The notes beneath the pieces were generated by a model. The model was not told the DNA's origin. It searched no databases and saw only the letters and a program-made list of their open reading frames with translations. A DNA stretch of 64,000 nucleotides from Cervus elaphus. Its lineage: Eukaryota; Chordata; Mammalia; Artiodactyla; Cervidae. Each line of letters starts with the position of its first letter. Within the stretch, counting starts at the first letter, position 1. The position numbers and the translations under genes are program-made. Positions 48,141 through 61,619 of this stretch are shown here, piece by piece. The stretch is from NCBI RefSeq assembly GCF_910594005.1, contig NW_025316729.1, forward strand, positions 186,001 to 250,000. The letters are read 5' to 3'.

Positions 48141-49732
48141 CGCGGAGATCAGTGCCTCCAAAGGAGACGATGCCTGACTCCTCGTGAAACTTGATAGGAG
48201 TTCCAGGATTCCTGTGGCACGTGGAAAGGGACCCTAGGTCTCCCGCCTCAGCTGGAGAGGCATCCCAATTGCCCTGCCAAGCCTCGAGGAGAATCCCGAG
48301 TTGTCCCTCGCAACTAGGCAGGAGTCCTGACGTCGCTGAACAAACACGTGGGTGGAAGGGCCATCCCCGTCGTAACTCGAGAATATACCCCAGGTTCCCG
48401 CCGCAACTCGAGGAAAACCATGAGACTTCCCCCTCGCCGCGAGATGAGGCCCGATTCCCCTGCACTGCGTGCAGAGCAATTCCGTGTTGCACATCACACA
48501 TGAAAGGAGCCTTGATTTCCTTGATGGCACTCCAGAGAAACCCCAAGAACACTGTTTCAAGGCTAGAGGGATCCTGAGGTCACTGTAGCCACACGAAAGA
48601 GCTCCGTGGACCAAAAATCAACTCGAGATGAGAGGTTAGTCCCTGGCTTCGACTCCAGAGGAATACCACCTTACCACAAGCACCTCAAGAGGAGGCTTCT
48701 CTCAGCTCTAGGTATGTGAGAGGGACCCTGATTTTGCGGCCTCAAGTGGAATGGACACCTCGATGCCCTGACTTGAAATAAGGCCGGATATCCCTGCAGT
48801 GACTTGAATGCAGGCTCGTCTTGCATCTCCCAAGACGAAAGGATGTCTGAATCCCCTGTGGAGACCACAGAGAAAGACCTAGTTCCCCACCTCATCGCGA
48901 CCGGAGGCCTCACATCCTTTGAAAACTCCAGAGGTACGCGGAGATCAGTGCCTCCAAAGTAGACGATGCCTGACTCCTCGTGAAACTTGATAGGAGTCCC
49001 AGGATTCCTGTGGCACGTGGAAAGGGACACTTGGTCTCCCGCCTCAGCTGGAGAGGCGTCCCAATTGCCCTGTCAAGCCTCGAGGAGAATCCCGAGTTGT
49101 CCTTCGCAACTAGGCAGGAGTCCTGACTTCGGTGAACAAACACGTGTGTGGAAGGGCCATCCCCGTCGTAACTCGAGAATATACCCCAGGTTCCCACCGG
49201 AACTCGAGAAAAACCATGAGACTTCCCCCTCGCCGCGAGATGAGGCCCGATTCCCCTGCACTGCGAGCAGAGCAATTCCGTGTTACACATCACACATGAA
49301 AGGAGCCTTGATTTCCTTGATGGCACTCCAGAGAAACCCCAAGAACACTGTTTCAAGGCTAGAGGGATCCTGAGGTCACTGTAGCAACACGAAAGAGCTC
49401 CGTGGACCAAAAATCAACTCGAGATGAGAGGTTAGTCCCTGGCTTCGACTCCAGAGGAATACCACCTTACCACCAGCACCTCAAGAGGAGGCTTCTCTCA
49501 ACTCTAGGTATGTGAGAGGGACCCTGAGTTTGTGGCCTCAATTAGAATGGACACCGCGATGCCCTGACTCGAAATAAGGCCGGATATCCCTGCAGTGACT
49601 TGAATGCAGGCTCGTCTTGCATCTCCCAAGACGAAAGGATGTCTGAATCCCCTGTGGAGACCACAGAGAAAGACCTAGTTCCCCAACTCCTCGCGACCGG
49701 AGGCCTCTCATCCTTTGAAAACTTCAGAGGTC
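48141..49732. repeat. 1592-bp dimer duplication, copy 1
   Basis: This is a two-monomer unit (phase starts 48671 and 49467) of exactly 2 x 796 bp. It joins a tail with gagttccagg and gaccctaggtc to an L monomer (ccctgtcaagcc, gacttcggtg, cgagcagag) and a head with caattagaatgg and ggcctctcatcc. Compared with its tandem partner I found three single-base differences: ccaaagtagacg, ccttgattt against cctttattt, and ggcactcc against ggcaatcc. Confidence 0.85.
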
Positions 49733-51324
49733 CGCGGAGATCAGTGCCTCCAAAGGAGACGATGCCTGACTCCTCGTGAAACTTGATAGGAGTTCCAGGA
49801 TTCCTGTGGCACGTGGAAAGGGACCCTAGGTCTCCCGCCTCAGCTGGAGAGGCATCCCAATTGCCCTGCCAAGCCTCGAGGAGAATCCCGAGTTGTCCCT
49901 CGCAACTAGGCAGGAGTCCTGACGTCGCTGAACAAACACGTGGGTGGAAGGGCCATCCCCGTCGTAACTCGAGAATATACCCCAGGTTCCCGCCGCAACT
50001 CGAGGAAAACCATGAGACTTCCCCCTCGCCGCGAGATGAGGCCCGATTCCCCTGCACTGCGTGCAGAGCAATTCCGTGTTGCACATCACACATGAAAGGA
50101 GCCTTGATTTCCTTGATGGCAATCCAGAGAAACCCCAAGAACACTGTTTCAAGGCTAGAGGGATCCTGAGGTCACTGTAGCCACACGAAAGAGCTCCGTG
50201 GACCAAAAATCAACTCGAGATGAGAGGTTAGTCCCTGGCTTCGACTCCAGAGGAATACCACCTTACCACAAGCACCTCAAGAGGAGGCTTCTCTCAGCTC
50301 TAGGTATGTGAGAGGGACCCTGATTTTGCGGCCTCAAGTGGAATGGACACCTCGATGCCCTGACTTGAAATAAGGCCGGATATCCCTGCAGTGACTTGAA
50401 TGCAGGCTCGTCTTGCATCTCCCAAGACGAAAGGATGTCTGAATCCCCTGTGGAGACCACAGAGAAAGACCTAGTTCCCCACCTCATCGCGACCGGAGGC
50501 CTCACATCCTTTGAAAACTCCAGAGGTACGCGGAGATCAGTGCCTCCAAAGGAGACGATGCCTGACTCCTCGTGAAACTTGATAGGAGTCCCAGGATTCC
50601 TGTGGCACGTGGAAAGGGACACTTGGTCTCCCGCCTCAGCTGGAGAGGCGTCCCAATTGCCCTGTCAAGCCTCGAGGAGAATCCCGAGTTGTCCTTCGCA
50701 ACTAGGCAGGAGTCCTGACTTCGGTGAACAAACACGTGTGTGGAAGGGCCATCCCCGTCGTAACTCGAGAATATACCCCAGGTTCCCACCGGAACTCGAG
50801 AAAAACCATGAGACTTCCCCCTCGCCGCGAGATGAGGCCCGATTCCCCTGCACTGCGAGCAGAGCAATTCCGTGTTACACATCACACATGAAAGGAGCCT
50901 TTATTTCCTTGATGGCACTCCAGAGAAACCCCAAGAACACTGTTTCAAGGCTAGAGGGATCCTGAGGTCACTGTAGCAACACGAAAGAGCTCCGTGGACC
51001 AAAAATCAACTCGAGATGAGAGGTTAGTCCCTGGCTTCGACTCCAGAGGAATACCACCTTACCACCAGCACCTCAAGAGGAGGCTTCTCTCAACTCTAGG
51101 TATGTGAGAGGGACCCTGAGTTTGTGGCCTCAATTAGAATGGACACCGCGATGCCCTGACTCGAAATAAGGCCGGATATCCCTGCAGTGACTTGAATGCA
51201 GGCTCGTCTTGCATCTCCCAAGACGAAAGGATGTCTGAATCCCCTGTGGAGACCACAGAGAAAGACCTAGTTCCCCAACTCCTCGCGACCGGAGGCCTCT
51301 CATCCTTTGAAAACTTCAGAGGTC
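49733..51324. repeat. 1592-bp dimer duplication, copy 2
   Basis: This is the tandem copy of 48141-49732 with phase starts 50263 and 51059. Similarity runs on to about 51388, where gtcccagg followed by the one-base-short cctgggcacg of type J replaces gttccagg. The head of this J-type monomer thus also occurs at 49467 joined to a different tail, so one of the two is a hybrid. Confidence 0.85.
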
Positions 51325-54300
51325 CGCGGAGATCAGTGCCTCCAAAGGAGACGATGCCTGACTCCTCGTGAAACTTGATAGGAGTCCCAGGATTCCTGGG
51401 CACGTGGAAAGGGACACTTGGTCTCCCGCCTCAGCTGGAGAGGCGTCCCAATTGCCCTGCCAAGCCTTGAGGAGAATCCCGAGTTGTCCCTCGCAACTAG
51501 GCAGGAGTCCTGACGTCGCTGAACAAACACGTGGGTGGAAGGGCCATCCCCGTCGTAACTCGAGAATATACCCCAGGTTCCCGCCGCAACTCGAGAAAAA
51601 CCATGAGACTTCCCCCTCGCCGCGAGATGAGGCCCGATTCCCCTGCACTGCATTCAGAGCAATTCCGTGTTGCACATCACACATGAAAGGAGCCTTGATT
51701 TCCTTGATGGCACTCCAGAGAAACCCCAAGAACACTGTTTCAAGGCTAGCGGGGTCTGGAGGTCACTGTAGCAACATGAAAGAGCTCCGTGGACCAAAAA
51801 TCAACTCGAGATGAGAGGTTAGTCCCTGGCTTCGACTCCAGAGGAATACCACCTTACCACAAGCACCTCCAGAGGAGGCTGCTCTCAGCTCTAAGTATGA
51901 GAGAGGTACCCTGAGTTTGCGGCCTCAAGTGGAATGGACATCGCGATGCCCTGACTTGAAATAATGCCGGATATCCCTGCAGTGACTTGAATGCAGGCTC
52001 GTCTTGCATCTCCCAAGACGCAAGGATGTCTGAATCCCCTGAGGAGACCACAGAGAAAGACCTAGTTCCCCACCTCATCGCGACCGGAGGCCTCCCATCC
52101 TTTGAAAACTCCAGAGGTACGCGGAGATCAGTGCCTCCAAAGGAGACGATGCCTGACTCCTCGTGAAACTTGATAGGAGTTCCAGGATTCCTTTGGCACG
52201 GGGAAAGGGACCCTTGGTCTCCCGCCTCAGCTGGAGAGGCGTCCCAATTGCCCTGCCAAGCCTCGAGGAGAATTCCGAGTTGTCCCTCGCAACTAGGCAG
52301 GAGTCCTGACGTCGCTGAACAAACACGTGTGTGGAAGGGCCATCCCCATCGTAACTCGAGAATATACACCCGGTTCCAGCCGCAACTCGAGAAAAACCAT
52401 GAGACTTCCCCCTCGCTGCGAGATGAGGCCCAATTCCCCTGCACTGCATGCAGAGCAATTCCGTGTTGCACATTAAACATGAAAGGAGCCTTGATTTCCT
52501 GATGGCACTCCAGAGAAACCCCAAGAACACTGTTTCAAGGCGAGAGGGATCCTGAGGTCACTGTAGCAACACGAAAAAGCTCCGTGGACCAAAAATCAAC
52601 TCGAGATGAGAGGTTAGTCCCTGGCTTCGACTCCAGAGGAATACCACCTTACCACAAGCCCCTCAAGAGGAGGCTGCTCTCAGCTCTAAGTATGTGAGAG
52701 GGACCCTGAGTTTGCGGCCTCAAGTGGAATGGACACCGCGATGCCCTGACTCGAAATAAGGCCGGATATCGCTGCAGTGACTTGAATTCAGGCTCGTCTT
52801 GCATCTCCCAAGATGAAAGGTTGTCTGAATCCCCTGTGGAGACCACAGAGAAAGACCTAGCTCCCCACCTCATCGCGACCGAAGGCCTCACAACCTTTGA
52901 AAACTCCAGAGGTACGCGGAGATCAGTGCCTCCAGAGGAGACGATGCCTGACTCCTCGTGAAACTTGATAGGAGTCCCAGGATTCCTGTGGCACGTGGAA
53001 AGGGACACTTGGTCTCCCGCCTCAGTTGGAGAGGCGTCCCAATTGCCCTGCCAAGCCTCGAGGAGAATCCCGAGTTGTCCCTCGCAACTAGGCAGGAGTC
53101 CTGACGTGGCTGAACAAACACGTGTGTGGAAGGGCCATCCCCGTCATAACTCGAGAATATACCCCAGGTTCCCGCCGCAACTCGAGAAAAACTATGAGAC
53201 TTCCCCCTCGCCGGGAGATGAGGCGCGACTCCCCTGCACTGCGTGCAGTCCAATTCCGTGTTGCACATCACACATGAAAGGAGCCTTGATTTCCTTGATG
53301 GCACTCCAGAGAAACCCCAAGAACACTGTTTCAAGGCTAGAGGGATCCTGAGGTCACTGTAGCAACACGAAAGAGCTCCGTGGACCAAAAATCAACTCGA
53401 GATGAGAGGTTAGTCCCTGGCTTCGACTCCAGAGGAATACCACCTTACCACAAGCCCCTCAAAAGGAGGCTTCTCTCAGCTCTAGGTATGTGAGAGGGAC
53501 CCTGAGTTTGCGGCCTCAAGTGGAATGGACACCGCGATGCCCTGGCTCGAAATAAGGCCGGATATCCCTGCAGTGACTTGAATGCAGGCTCGTCTTTAAA
53601 CTCCCAAGACGAAAGGATGTCTGAATCCCCTGTGGAGACCACAGAGAAAGACCTAGTTCCCCACCTCATCGCGACCGGAGGCCTCACATCCTTTGAAAAC
53701 TCCAGAGGTACGCGGAGATCAGTGCCTCCAAAGGAGACGATGCCTGACTCCTCGTGAAACTTGATAGGAGTCCCAGGATTCCTGTGGCACGTGGAAAGGG
53801 ACACTTGGTCTCCCGCCTCAGCTGGAGAGGCGTCCCAATTGCCCTGTCAAGCCTCGAGGAGAATCCCGAGTTGTCCTTCGCAACTAGGCAGGAGTCCTGA
53901 CGTCGCTGAACAAACACGTGGGTGGAAGGGCCATCCCCGTTGTAACTCGAGAATATACCCCAGGTTCCCACCGCAACTCGAGAAAAACCATGAGACTTCC
54001 CCCTCGCCGCGAGATGAGGCCCGATTCCCCTGCACTGCGAGCAGAGCAATTCCGTGTTACACATCACACATGAAAGGAGCCTTGATTTCCTTGATGGCAC
54101 TCCAGAGAAACCCCAAGAACACTGTTTCAAGGCTAGAGGGATCCTGAGGTCACTGTAGCAACACGAAAGAGCTCCGTGGACCAAAAATCAACTCGAGATG
54201 AGAGGTTAGTCCCTGGCTTCGACTCCAGAGGAATACCACCTTACCACCAGCACCTCAAGAGGAGGCTTCTCTCAACTCTAGGTATGTGAGAGGGACCCTG

Positions 54301-57300
54301 AGTTTGTGGCCTCAAGTAGAATGGACACCGCGATGCCCTGACGGGAAATAAGGCCGGATATCCCTGCAGTGACTTGAATGCAGGCTCGTCTTGCATCTCC
54401 CAAGACGAAAGGATGTCTGAATCCCCTGTGGAGACCACAGAGAAAGACCTAGTTCCCCAGCTCATCGCGACCGGAGGCCTCACATCCTTTGAAAACTTCA
54501 GAGGTCCGCGGAGAACAGTGCCTCCAAAGGAGACGATGCCTGACTCCTCGTGAAACTTGATAGGAGTCCCAGGATTCCTGGGCACGTGGAAAGGGACCCT
54601 TGGTCTCCCGCCTCAGCTGGAGAGGCGTCCCAATTGCCCTGCCAAGCCTCGAGGAGAATCCCGAGTTGTCCCTCGCAACTAGGCAGGAGTCCTGACGTCG
54701 CTGAACAAACACGTGGGTGGAAGGGCCATCCCCGTCGTAACTCGAGAATATACCCCAGGTTCCCGCCGCAACTCGAGAAAAACCATGAGACTTCCCCCTC
54801 GCCGCGAGATGAGGCCCGATTCCCCTGCACTGCATTCAGAGCAATTCCGTGTTGCACATCACACATGAAAGGAGCCTTGATTTCCTTGATGGCACTCCAG
54901 AGAAACCTCAAGAATACTGTTTCAAGGCTAGCGGGGTCCGGAGGTCACTGTAGCAACATGAAAGAGCTCCGTGGACCAAAAATCAACTCGAGATGAGAGG
55001 TTAGTCCCTGGCTTCGACTCCAGAGGAATACCACCTTACCACAAGCACCTCAAGAGGAGGCTGCTCTCAGCTCTAAGTATGTGAGAGGGACCCTGATTTT
55101 GCGGCCTCAAGTGGAATGGACACCGCGATGCCCTGACTCGAAATAATGCCGGATATCCCTGCAGTGACTTGAATGCAGGCTCGTCTTGCATCTCCCAAGA
55201 CGAAAGGATGTCTGAATCCCCTGTGGAGACCACAGAGAAAGACCGAGTTCCCCACCTCTTCGCGACCGGAGGCCTCCCATCCTTTGAAAACTCCAGAGGT
55301 ACGCGGAGATCAGTGCCTCCAAAGGAGACGATGCCTGACTCCTCGTGAAACTTGATAGGAGTCCCAGGATTCCTGTGGCACGTGGAACGGGACCCTTGGT
55401 CTCCCGCCTCTGCTGGAGAGGCGTCCCAATTGCCCTGCCAAGCCTCGAGGAGAATCCCGAGTTGTCCCTCGCAACTAGGCAGGAGTCCTGACGTCGCTGA
55501 ACAAACACGTGGGTGGAAGGGCCATCCCCGTCGTAACTCGAGAATATACCCCAGGTTCCCGCCGCAACTCGAGGAAAACCATTAGACTTCCCCCTCGCCG
55601 CGAGATGAGGCCCGATTCCCCAGCACTGCGTGCAGAGCAATTCAGTGTTGCACATCACACTTGAAAGTAGCCTTGATTTCCTTGATGGCACTCCAGAGAA
55701 ACCCCAAGAACACTGTTTCATGGATAGCGGGATCCTGAGGTCACTGTAGCAACACGAAAGAGCTCCGTGGACCAAAAATTAACTCGAGATGAGTGGTTAG
55801 TCCCTGGCTTCGACTCCAGAGGAATACCACCTTACCACAAGCACCTCAAGAGGAGGCTTCTCTCAGCTCTAGGTATGTGAGAGGGACCCTGAGTTTGTGG
55901 CCTCAAGTGGAATGGACACTGCGATGCCCTGATTCGAAAAAAGGCTGGATATCCCTGCAGTGACTTGAATGCAGGCCCGTGTTGCATCGCCCAAGACAAA
56001 AGGATGTCTGAATCCCCTGTGGAGACCACAGAAAAAGACCTAGTTCCCCACATCATCGCGACCGGAGGCCTCACATCCTTTGAAAACTCCAGAGGTACGG
56101 GGAGATCAGTGCCTCCAAAGGAGACGATACCTGACTCCTCGTGAAACTTGATAGGAGTTCCAGGATTCCTGTGGCACGTGGAAAGGGACCCTAGGTCTCC
56201 CGCCTCAGCTGGAGAGGCATCCCAATTGCCCTGCCAAGCCTCGAGGAGAATCCCGAGTTGTCCCTCGCAACTAGGAAGGAGTCCTGACGTCGCTGAACAA
56301 ACACGTGGGTGGAAGGGCCATCCCCGTCGTAACTCGAGAATGTACCCCAGGTTCCCGACGCAACTCGAGAAAAACCATGAGACTTCCCCCTCGCCGCGAG
56401 ATGAGGCCCGATTCCCCTGCACTGCATTCAGAGCAATTCCGTGTTGCACATCACACATGAAAGGAGCCTTGATTTCCTTGATGGCACTCCAGAGAAACCT
56501 CAAGAATACTGTTTCAAGGCTGGCGGGGTCCGGAGGTCACTGTAGCAACATGAAAGAGCTCCGTCGACAAAAATCAACTCGAGATGAGAGGTTAGTCCCT
56601 GGCTTCGACTCCAGAGGAATACCACCTTATCACAAGCACCTCAAGAGGAGGCTGCTCTCAGCTCTAAGTATGTGAGAGGGACCCTGAGTTTGCGGCCTCA
56701 AGTGGAATGGACACCGCGATGCCCTGACTCGAAATAATGCCGGATATCCCTGCACTGACTTGAATGCAGGCTCGTCTTGCATCTCCCAAGACGAAAGGAT
56801 GTCTGAATCCCCTGTGGAGACCACAGAGAAAGACCTAGTTCCCCACCTCATCGCGACCGGAGGCCTCCCATCCTTTGAAAACTCCAGAGGTACGCGGAGA
56901 TCAGTGCCTCCAAAGGAGACGATGCCTGACTCCTCGTGAAACTTGATAGGAGTCCCAGGATTCCTGTGGGACGTTGAACGGGAAACTTGGTCTCCCGCCT
57001 CAGCTGGAGAGGCGTCCCAATTGCCCTGCCAAGCCTCGAGGAGAATCCCGAGTTGTCCCTCGCAACTAGTCAGGAGTCCTGACGTCGCTGAACAAACACG
57101 TGGGTGGAAGGGCCATCCCCGTCGTAACTCGAGAATATACCCCAGGTTCCCGCCGCAACTCGAGGAAAACCATGAGACTTCCCCCTCGCCGCGAGATGAG
57201 GTCCGATTCCCCAGCACTGCATGCCGAGCAATTCAGTGTTGCACATCACACATGAAAGTAGCCTTGATTTCCTTGATGGCACTCCAGAGAAACCCCCAGA

Positions 57301-59233
57301 ACACTGTTTCAAGGCTAGAGGGATCCTGAGGTCACTGTAGCAACACGAAAGAGCTCCGTGGACCAAAAATCAACTCGAGATGAGATGTTAGTCCCTGGCT
57401 TCGACTCCAGAGGAATACCACCTTACCACAAGCACCTCAAGAGGAGGCTTCTCTCAGCTCTAGGTATGTGAGAGGGACCCTGAGTTTGTGGCCTCAAGTA
57501 GAATGGACACCGCGATGCCCTGACTCGAAATAAGGCCGGTTATCCCTGCAGTGACTTGAATGCAGGCTCGTCTTGCATCTCCCAAGACGAAAGGATGTCT
57601 GAATCCCCTGTGGAGACCACAGAGAAAGACCTAGTTCCCCAACTCCTCGCGACCGGAGGCCTCACATCCTTTGAAAACTTCAGAGGTCCGCGGAGATCAG
57701 TGCCTCCAAAGGAGACGATGCCTGACTCCTCCTGAAACTTGATAGGAGTCCCAGGATTCCTGGGCACGTGGAAAGGGACTCTTGGTCTTCCGCCTCAGCT
57801 GGAGAGGCGTCCCAATTGCCCTGCCAAGCCTTGAGGAGAATCCCGAGTTGTCTATCGCAACTAGGCAGGAGTCCTGACGTCGCTGAACAAACACGTGGGT
57901 GGAAGGGCCATCCCCGTCGTAACTCGAGAATATACCCCAGGTTCCCGCCGCAACTCGAGAAAAACCATGAGACTTCCCCCTCGCCGCGAGATGAGGCCCG
58001 ATTCCCCTGCACTGCATTCAGAGCAATTCCGTGTTGCACATCACACATGAAAGGAACCTTGATTTCCTTGGTGGCACTCCAGAAAAACCCCAAGAACACT
58101 GTTTCAAGGCAAGAGGGATCCGGAGGTCACTGTAGCAACATGAAAGAGCTCCGTGGACCAAAAATCAACTCGAGATGAGAGGTTAGTCCCTGGCTTCGAC
58201 TCCAGAGGAATACCACCTTACCACAAGCACCTCCAGAGGAGGCTGCTCTCAGCTCTAAGTATGTGAGAGGGACCCTAAGTTTGCGGCCTCAAGTGGAATG
58301 GACACCGCGATGCCCTGACTCGAAATAATGCCGAATATCCCTGCAGTGACTTGAATGCAGGCTCGTCTTGCATCTCCCAAGACGAAAGGATGTGTGAATC
58401 CCCTGTGGAGACCACAGAGAAAGACCTAGTTCCCCACCTCATCGCGACCGGAGGCCTCCCATCCTTTGAAAACTCCAGAGGTACGCGGAGATCAGTGCCT
58501 CCAAAGGAGACGATGCCTGACTCCTCGTGAAACTTGATAGGAGTCCCAGGATTCCTGTGGGACGTGGAATGGGACCCTTGGTCTTCCGCCTCAGCTGGAG
58601 AGGCGTCCCAGTTGCCCTGCCAAGCCTCGAGGAGAATCCCGAGTTGTCCCTCGCAACTAGGCAGGAGTCCTGACGTCGCTGAACAAACACGTGGGTGGAA
58701 GGGCCATCCCCGTCGTAACTCGAGAATATACCCCAGGTTCCCGCCGCAACTCGAGGAAGACCAGGAGACTTCCCCCTCGCCGCGAGATGAGGCCCGATTC
58801 CCCTGCACTGCGTGCAGAGCAATTCAGTGTTGCACATCACACATGAAAGGAGCCTTGATTTCCTTGATGGCACTGCAGAGAAACCCCAAGAACACTGTTT
58901 CAAGGCTAGAGGGATCCTGAGGTCACTGTAGCCACACGAAAGAGCTCGGTGGACCAAAAATCAACTCGAGATGAGAGGTTCGTCCCTGGCTTCGACTCCA
59001 GAGGAACACCACCTTACCACAAGCACCTCAAGAGGAGGCTTCTCTCAGCTCTAGGTATGTGAGAGGGACCCTGAGTTTGCGGCCTCAAGTGAAATGGACA
59101 CCTCGATGCCCTGACTTGAAATAAGGCCGGATATCCCTGCAGTGACTTGAATGCAGGCTCGTCTTGCATCTCCCAAGATGAAAGGATGTCTGAATCCCCT
59201 GTGGAGACCACAGAGAAAGACCTAGTTCCCCAA
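51325..59233. repeat. J/K tetramer-register block with hybrid monomers
   Basis: Monomers start at 51854, 52649, 53445, 54241, 55036, 55832, 56627, 57423, 58218 and 59014. The J mark (cctgggcacg, one base lost) occurs in the monomers starting at 51059, 54241 and 57423, each 3182 bp apart. K-like heads (ggctgctctcagc with aataatgccgg) follow at 51854, 55036 and 58218, and an extra one lies at 56627. The monomer at 51854 has a K head and an N tail and has lost one base in ttcctgatgg. The monomer at 53445 has a P-like start (cctcaaaagg) and an L tail. These two hybrids would turn the six-monomer J-K-N-O-P-L into a four-monomer unit. Confidence 0.7.
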
Positions 59234-61619
59234 CTCATCGCGACCGGAGGCCTCACATCCTTTGAAAACTCCAGAGGTACGCGAAGATCAGTGCCTCCAA
59301 AGGAGACGATGCCTGACTCCTCGTGAAACTTGATAGGAGTCCCAGGATTCCTGTGGCACGTGGAAAGGGACACTTGGTCTCCCGCCTCAGTTGGAGAGGC
59401 GTCCCAATTGCCCTGTCAAGCCTTGAGGAGAATCCCGAGTTGTCCCTCGCAACTAGGCAGGAGTCCTGACGTCGCTGAACAAACACGTGGGTGGAAGGGC
59501 CATCCCCGTCGTAACTCGAGAATATACCCCAGGTTCCCGCCGCAACTCGAGAAAAACTATGAGACTTCCCCCTCGCCGGGAGATGAGGCCCGACTCCCCT
59601 GCACTGCGTGCAGAGCAATTCCGTGTTGCACATCACAAATGAAAGGAGCCTTGATTTCCTTGATGGCACTCCAGAGAAACCCCAAGAACACTGTTTCAAA
59701 CCCAGAGGGATCATGAGGTCACTGTAGCAACAGGAAAGAGCTCCGTGGACCAAAAATCAACTCGAGATGAGAGGTTAGTCCCTGGCTTCGACTCCAGAGG
59801 AATACCACCTTACCACAAGCACCTCAAGAGGAGGCTTCTCTCAGCTCTAGGTATGTGAGATGGACCCTGAGTTTGCGGCCTCAAGTGGAATGGACACCGC
59901 GATGCCCTGACTCAAAATAAGGCCGGATATCTCTGAAGTGACTTGAATGCCGGCTCGTCTTGCATCTCCCAAGATGAAAGGATGTTTGAATCCCCTGTAG
60001 AGACCACAGAGAAAGACCTAGTTCCCCACCTCATCGCGACCGGAGGCCTCACATCCTTTGAAAACTTCAGAGGTACGCGGAGATCAGTGCCTCCAAAGGA
60101 GACGATGCCTGACTCCTCGTGAAACTTGATAGGAGTCCCAGGATTCCTGTGGCACGTGGAAAGGGACCCTTGGTCTCCCGCCTCAGCTGGAGAGGCATCC
60201 CAATTGCCCTGCCAAGCCTCGAGGAGAATCCCGAGTTGTCCCTCGCAACTAGGCAGGAGTCCTGACGTCGTTGAACAAACACCTGGCTGGAAGGGCCATC
60301 CCCGTCATAACTCGAGAATATTCCCCAGGTTCCCACCGCAATTCGAGAAAAACCATGAGACTTCCCCCTCGCCGCGAGATGAGTCCCGATTCCCCTGTAC
60401 TGCGTGCAGAGCAATTCCGTGTTGCACAACACACATGAAAGGAGACTTGATTTCCTTGATGGCACTCCAGAGAAAACCCAAGAACACTTTTTCAAGGCTA
60501 GAGGGATCCTGAGGTCACTGTAGCAACACGAAAGAGCTCCGTGGACCAAAAATCAACTTGAGATGAGAGGTTAGTCCCTGGCTTCGACTCCAGAGGAATA
60601 CCCCCTTACCACAAGCACCTCAAGAGGAGGCTTCTCTCAGCTCTAGGTATGTGAGAGGGACCCTGAGTTTGTGGCCTCAAGTGGAATGGACACCGCGATG
60701 CCCTGACTCGAAATAAGGCCGGATATCCCTGCAGTGACTTGAATGCAGGCTCGTCTTGCATCTCCCAAGACGAAAGGATATCTGAATCCCCTGTGGAGAC
60801 CACAGAGAAAGACCTAGTTCCCCACCTCATCGCGACCGGAGGCCTCCCATCCTTTGAAAACTCCAGAGGTACGCGAAGATCAGTGCCTCCAAAGGAGACG
60901 ATGCCAGACTCCTCGTGAAACTTGGTAGGAGTCCCAGGATTCCTGTGGCACGTGGAACGGGAAACTTGGTCTCCCGCCTCTGCTGGAGAGGCGTCCCAAT
61001 TGCCCTGCGAAGCCTCGAGGAGAATCCCGAGTTGTCCCTCGCAACTAGGCAGGAGTCCTGACGTCGCTGAACAAACACGTGGGTGGAAGGGCCATTCCCG
61101 TCGTAACTCGAGAATATACCCCAGGTTCCCGCCACAACTCGAGGAAAACCATGAGACTTCCCCCTCGCCGCGAGATGAGGCCCGATTCCCCAGCACTGCG
61201 TGCAGAGCAATTCAGTGTTGCACATCACACATGAAAGTAGCCTTGATTTCCTTGTTGGCACTCCAGAGAAACCCCAAGAACACTGTTTCAAGGATAGCGG
61301 GGTCCTGAGGTCACTGTAGCAACACGAAAGAGCTCCGTGGACCAAAAATTAACTCGAGATGAGTGGTTAGTCCCTGGCTTCGACTCCAGAGGAATACCAC
61401 CTTACCACAAGCACCTCAAAAGGATGCTTCTCTCAGCTCTAGGTATGTGAGAGGGACCGTGAGTTTGTGGCCTCAAGTGGAATGGACACTGCGATGCCCT
61501 GATTCGAAAAGGCTGGATATCCCTGCAGTGACTTGAATGCAGGCCCGTGTTGCATCGCCCAAGACAAAAGGATGTCTGAATCCCCTGTGGAGACCACAGA
61601 GAAAGACCTAGTTCCCCAC
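59234..61619. repeat. 2386-bp trimer duplication, copy 1
   Basis: This unit includes phase starts 59810, 60606 and 61402 and is two bases short of 3 x 796 because gattcgaaaaggctgg lacks two bases near 61510. Private markers are gtacgcgaagatc, caaacccagagg, gtgagatggacc, aatattccccagg, ataccccctta, aacttggtagg and caaaaggatgc. The 59810 monomer belongs to the P type also seen at 37535, 40718 and 47875 (gatatctctgaagtg). The same unit follows on the right with no difference that I noticed. Confidence 0.85.
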
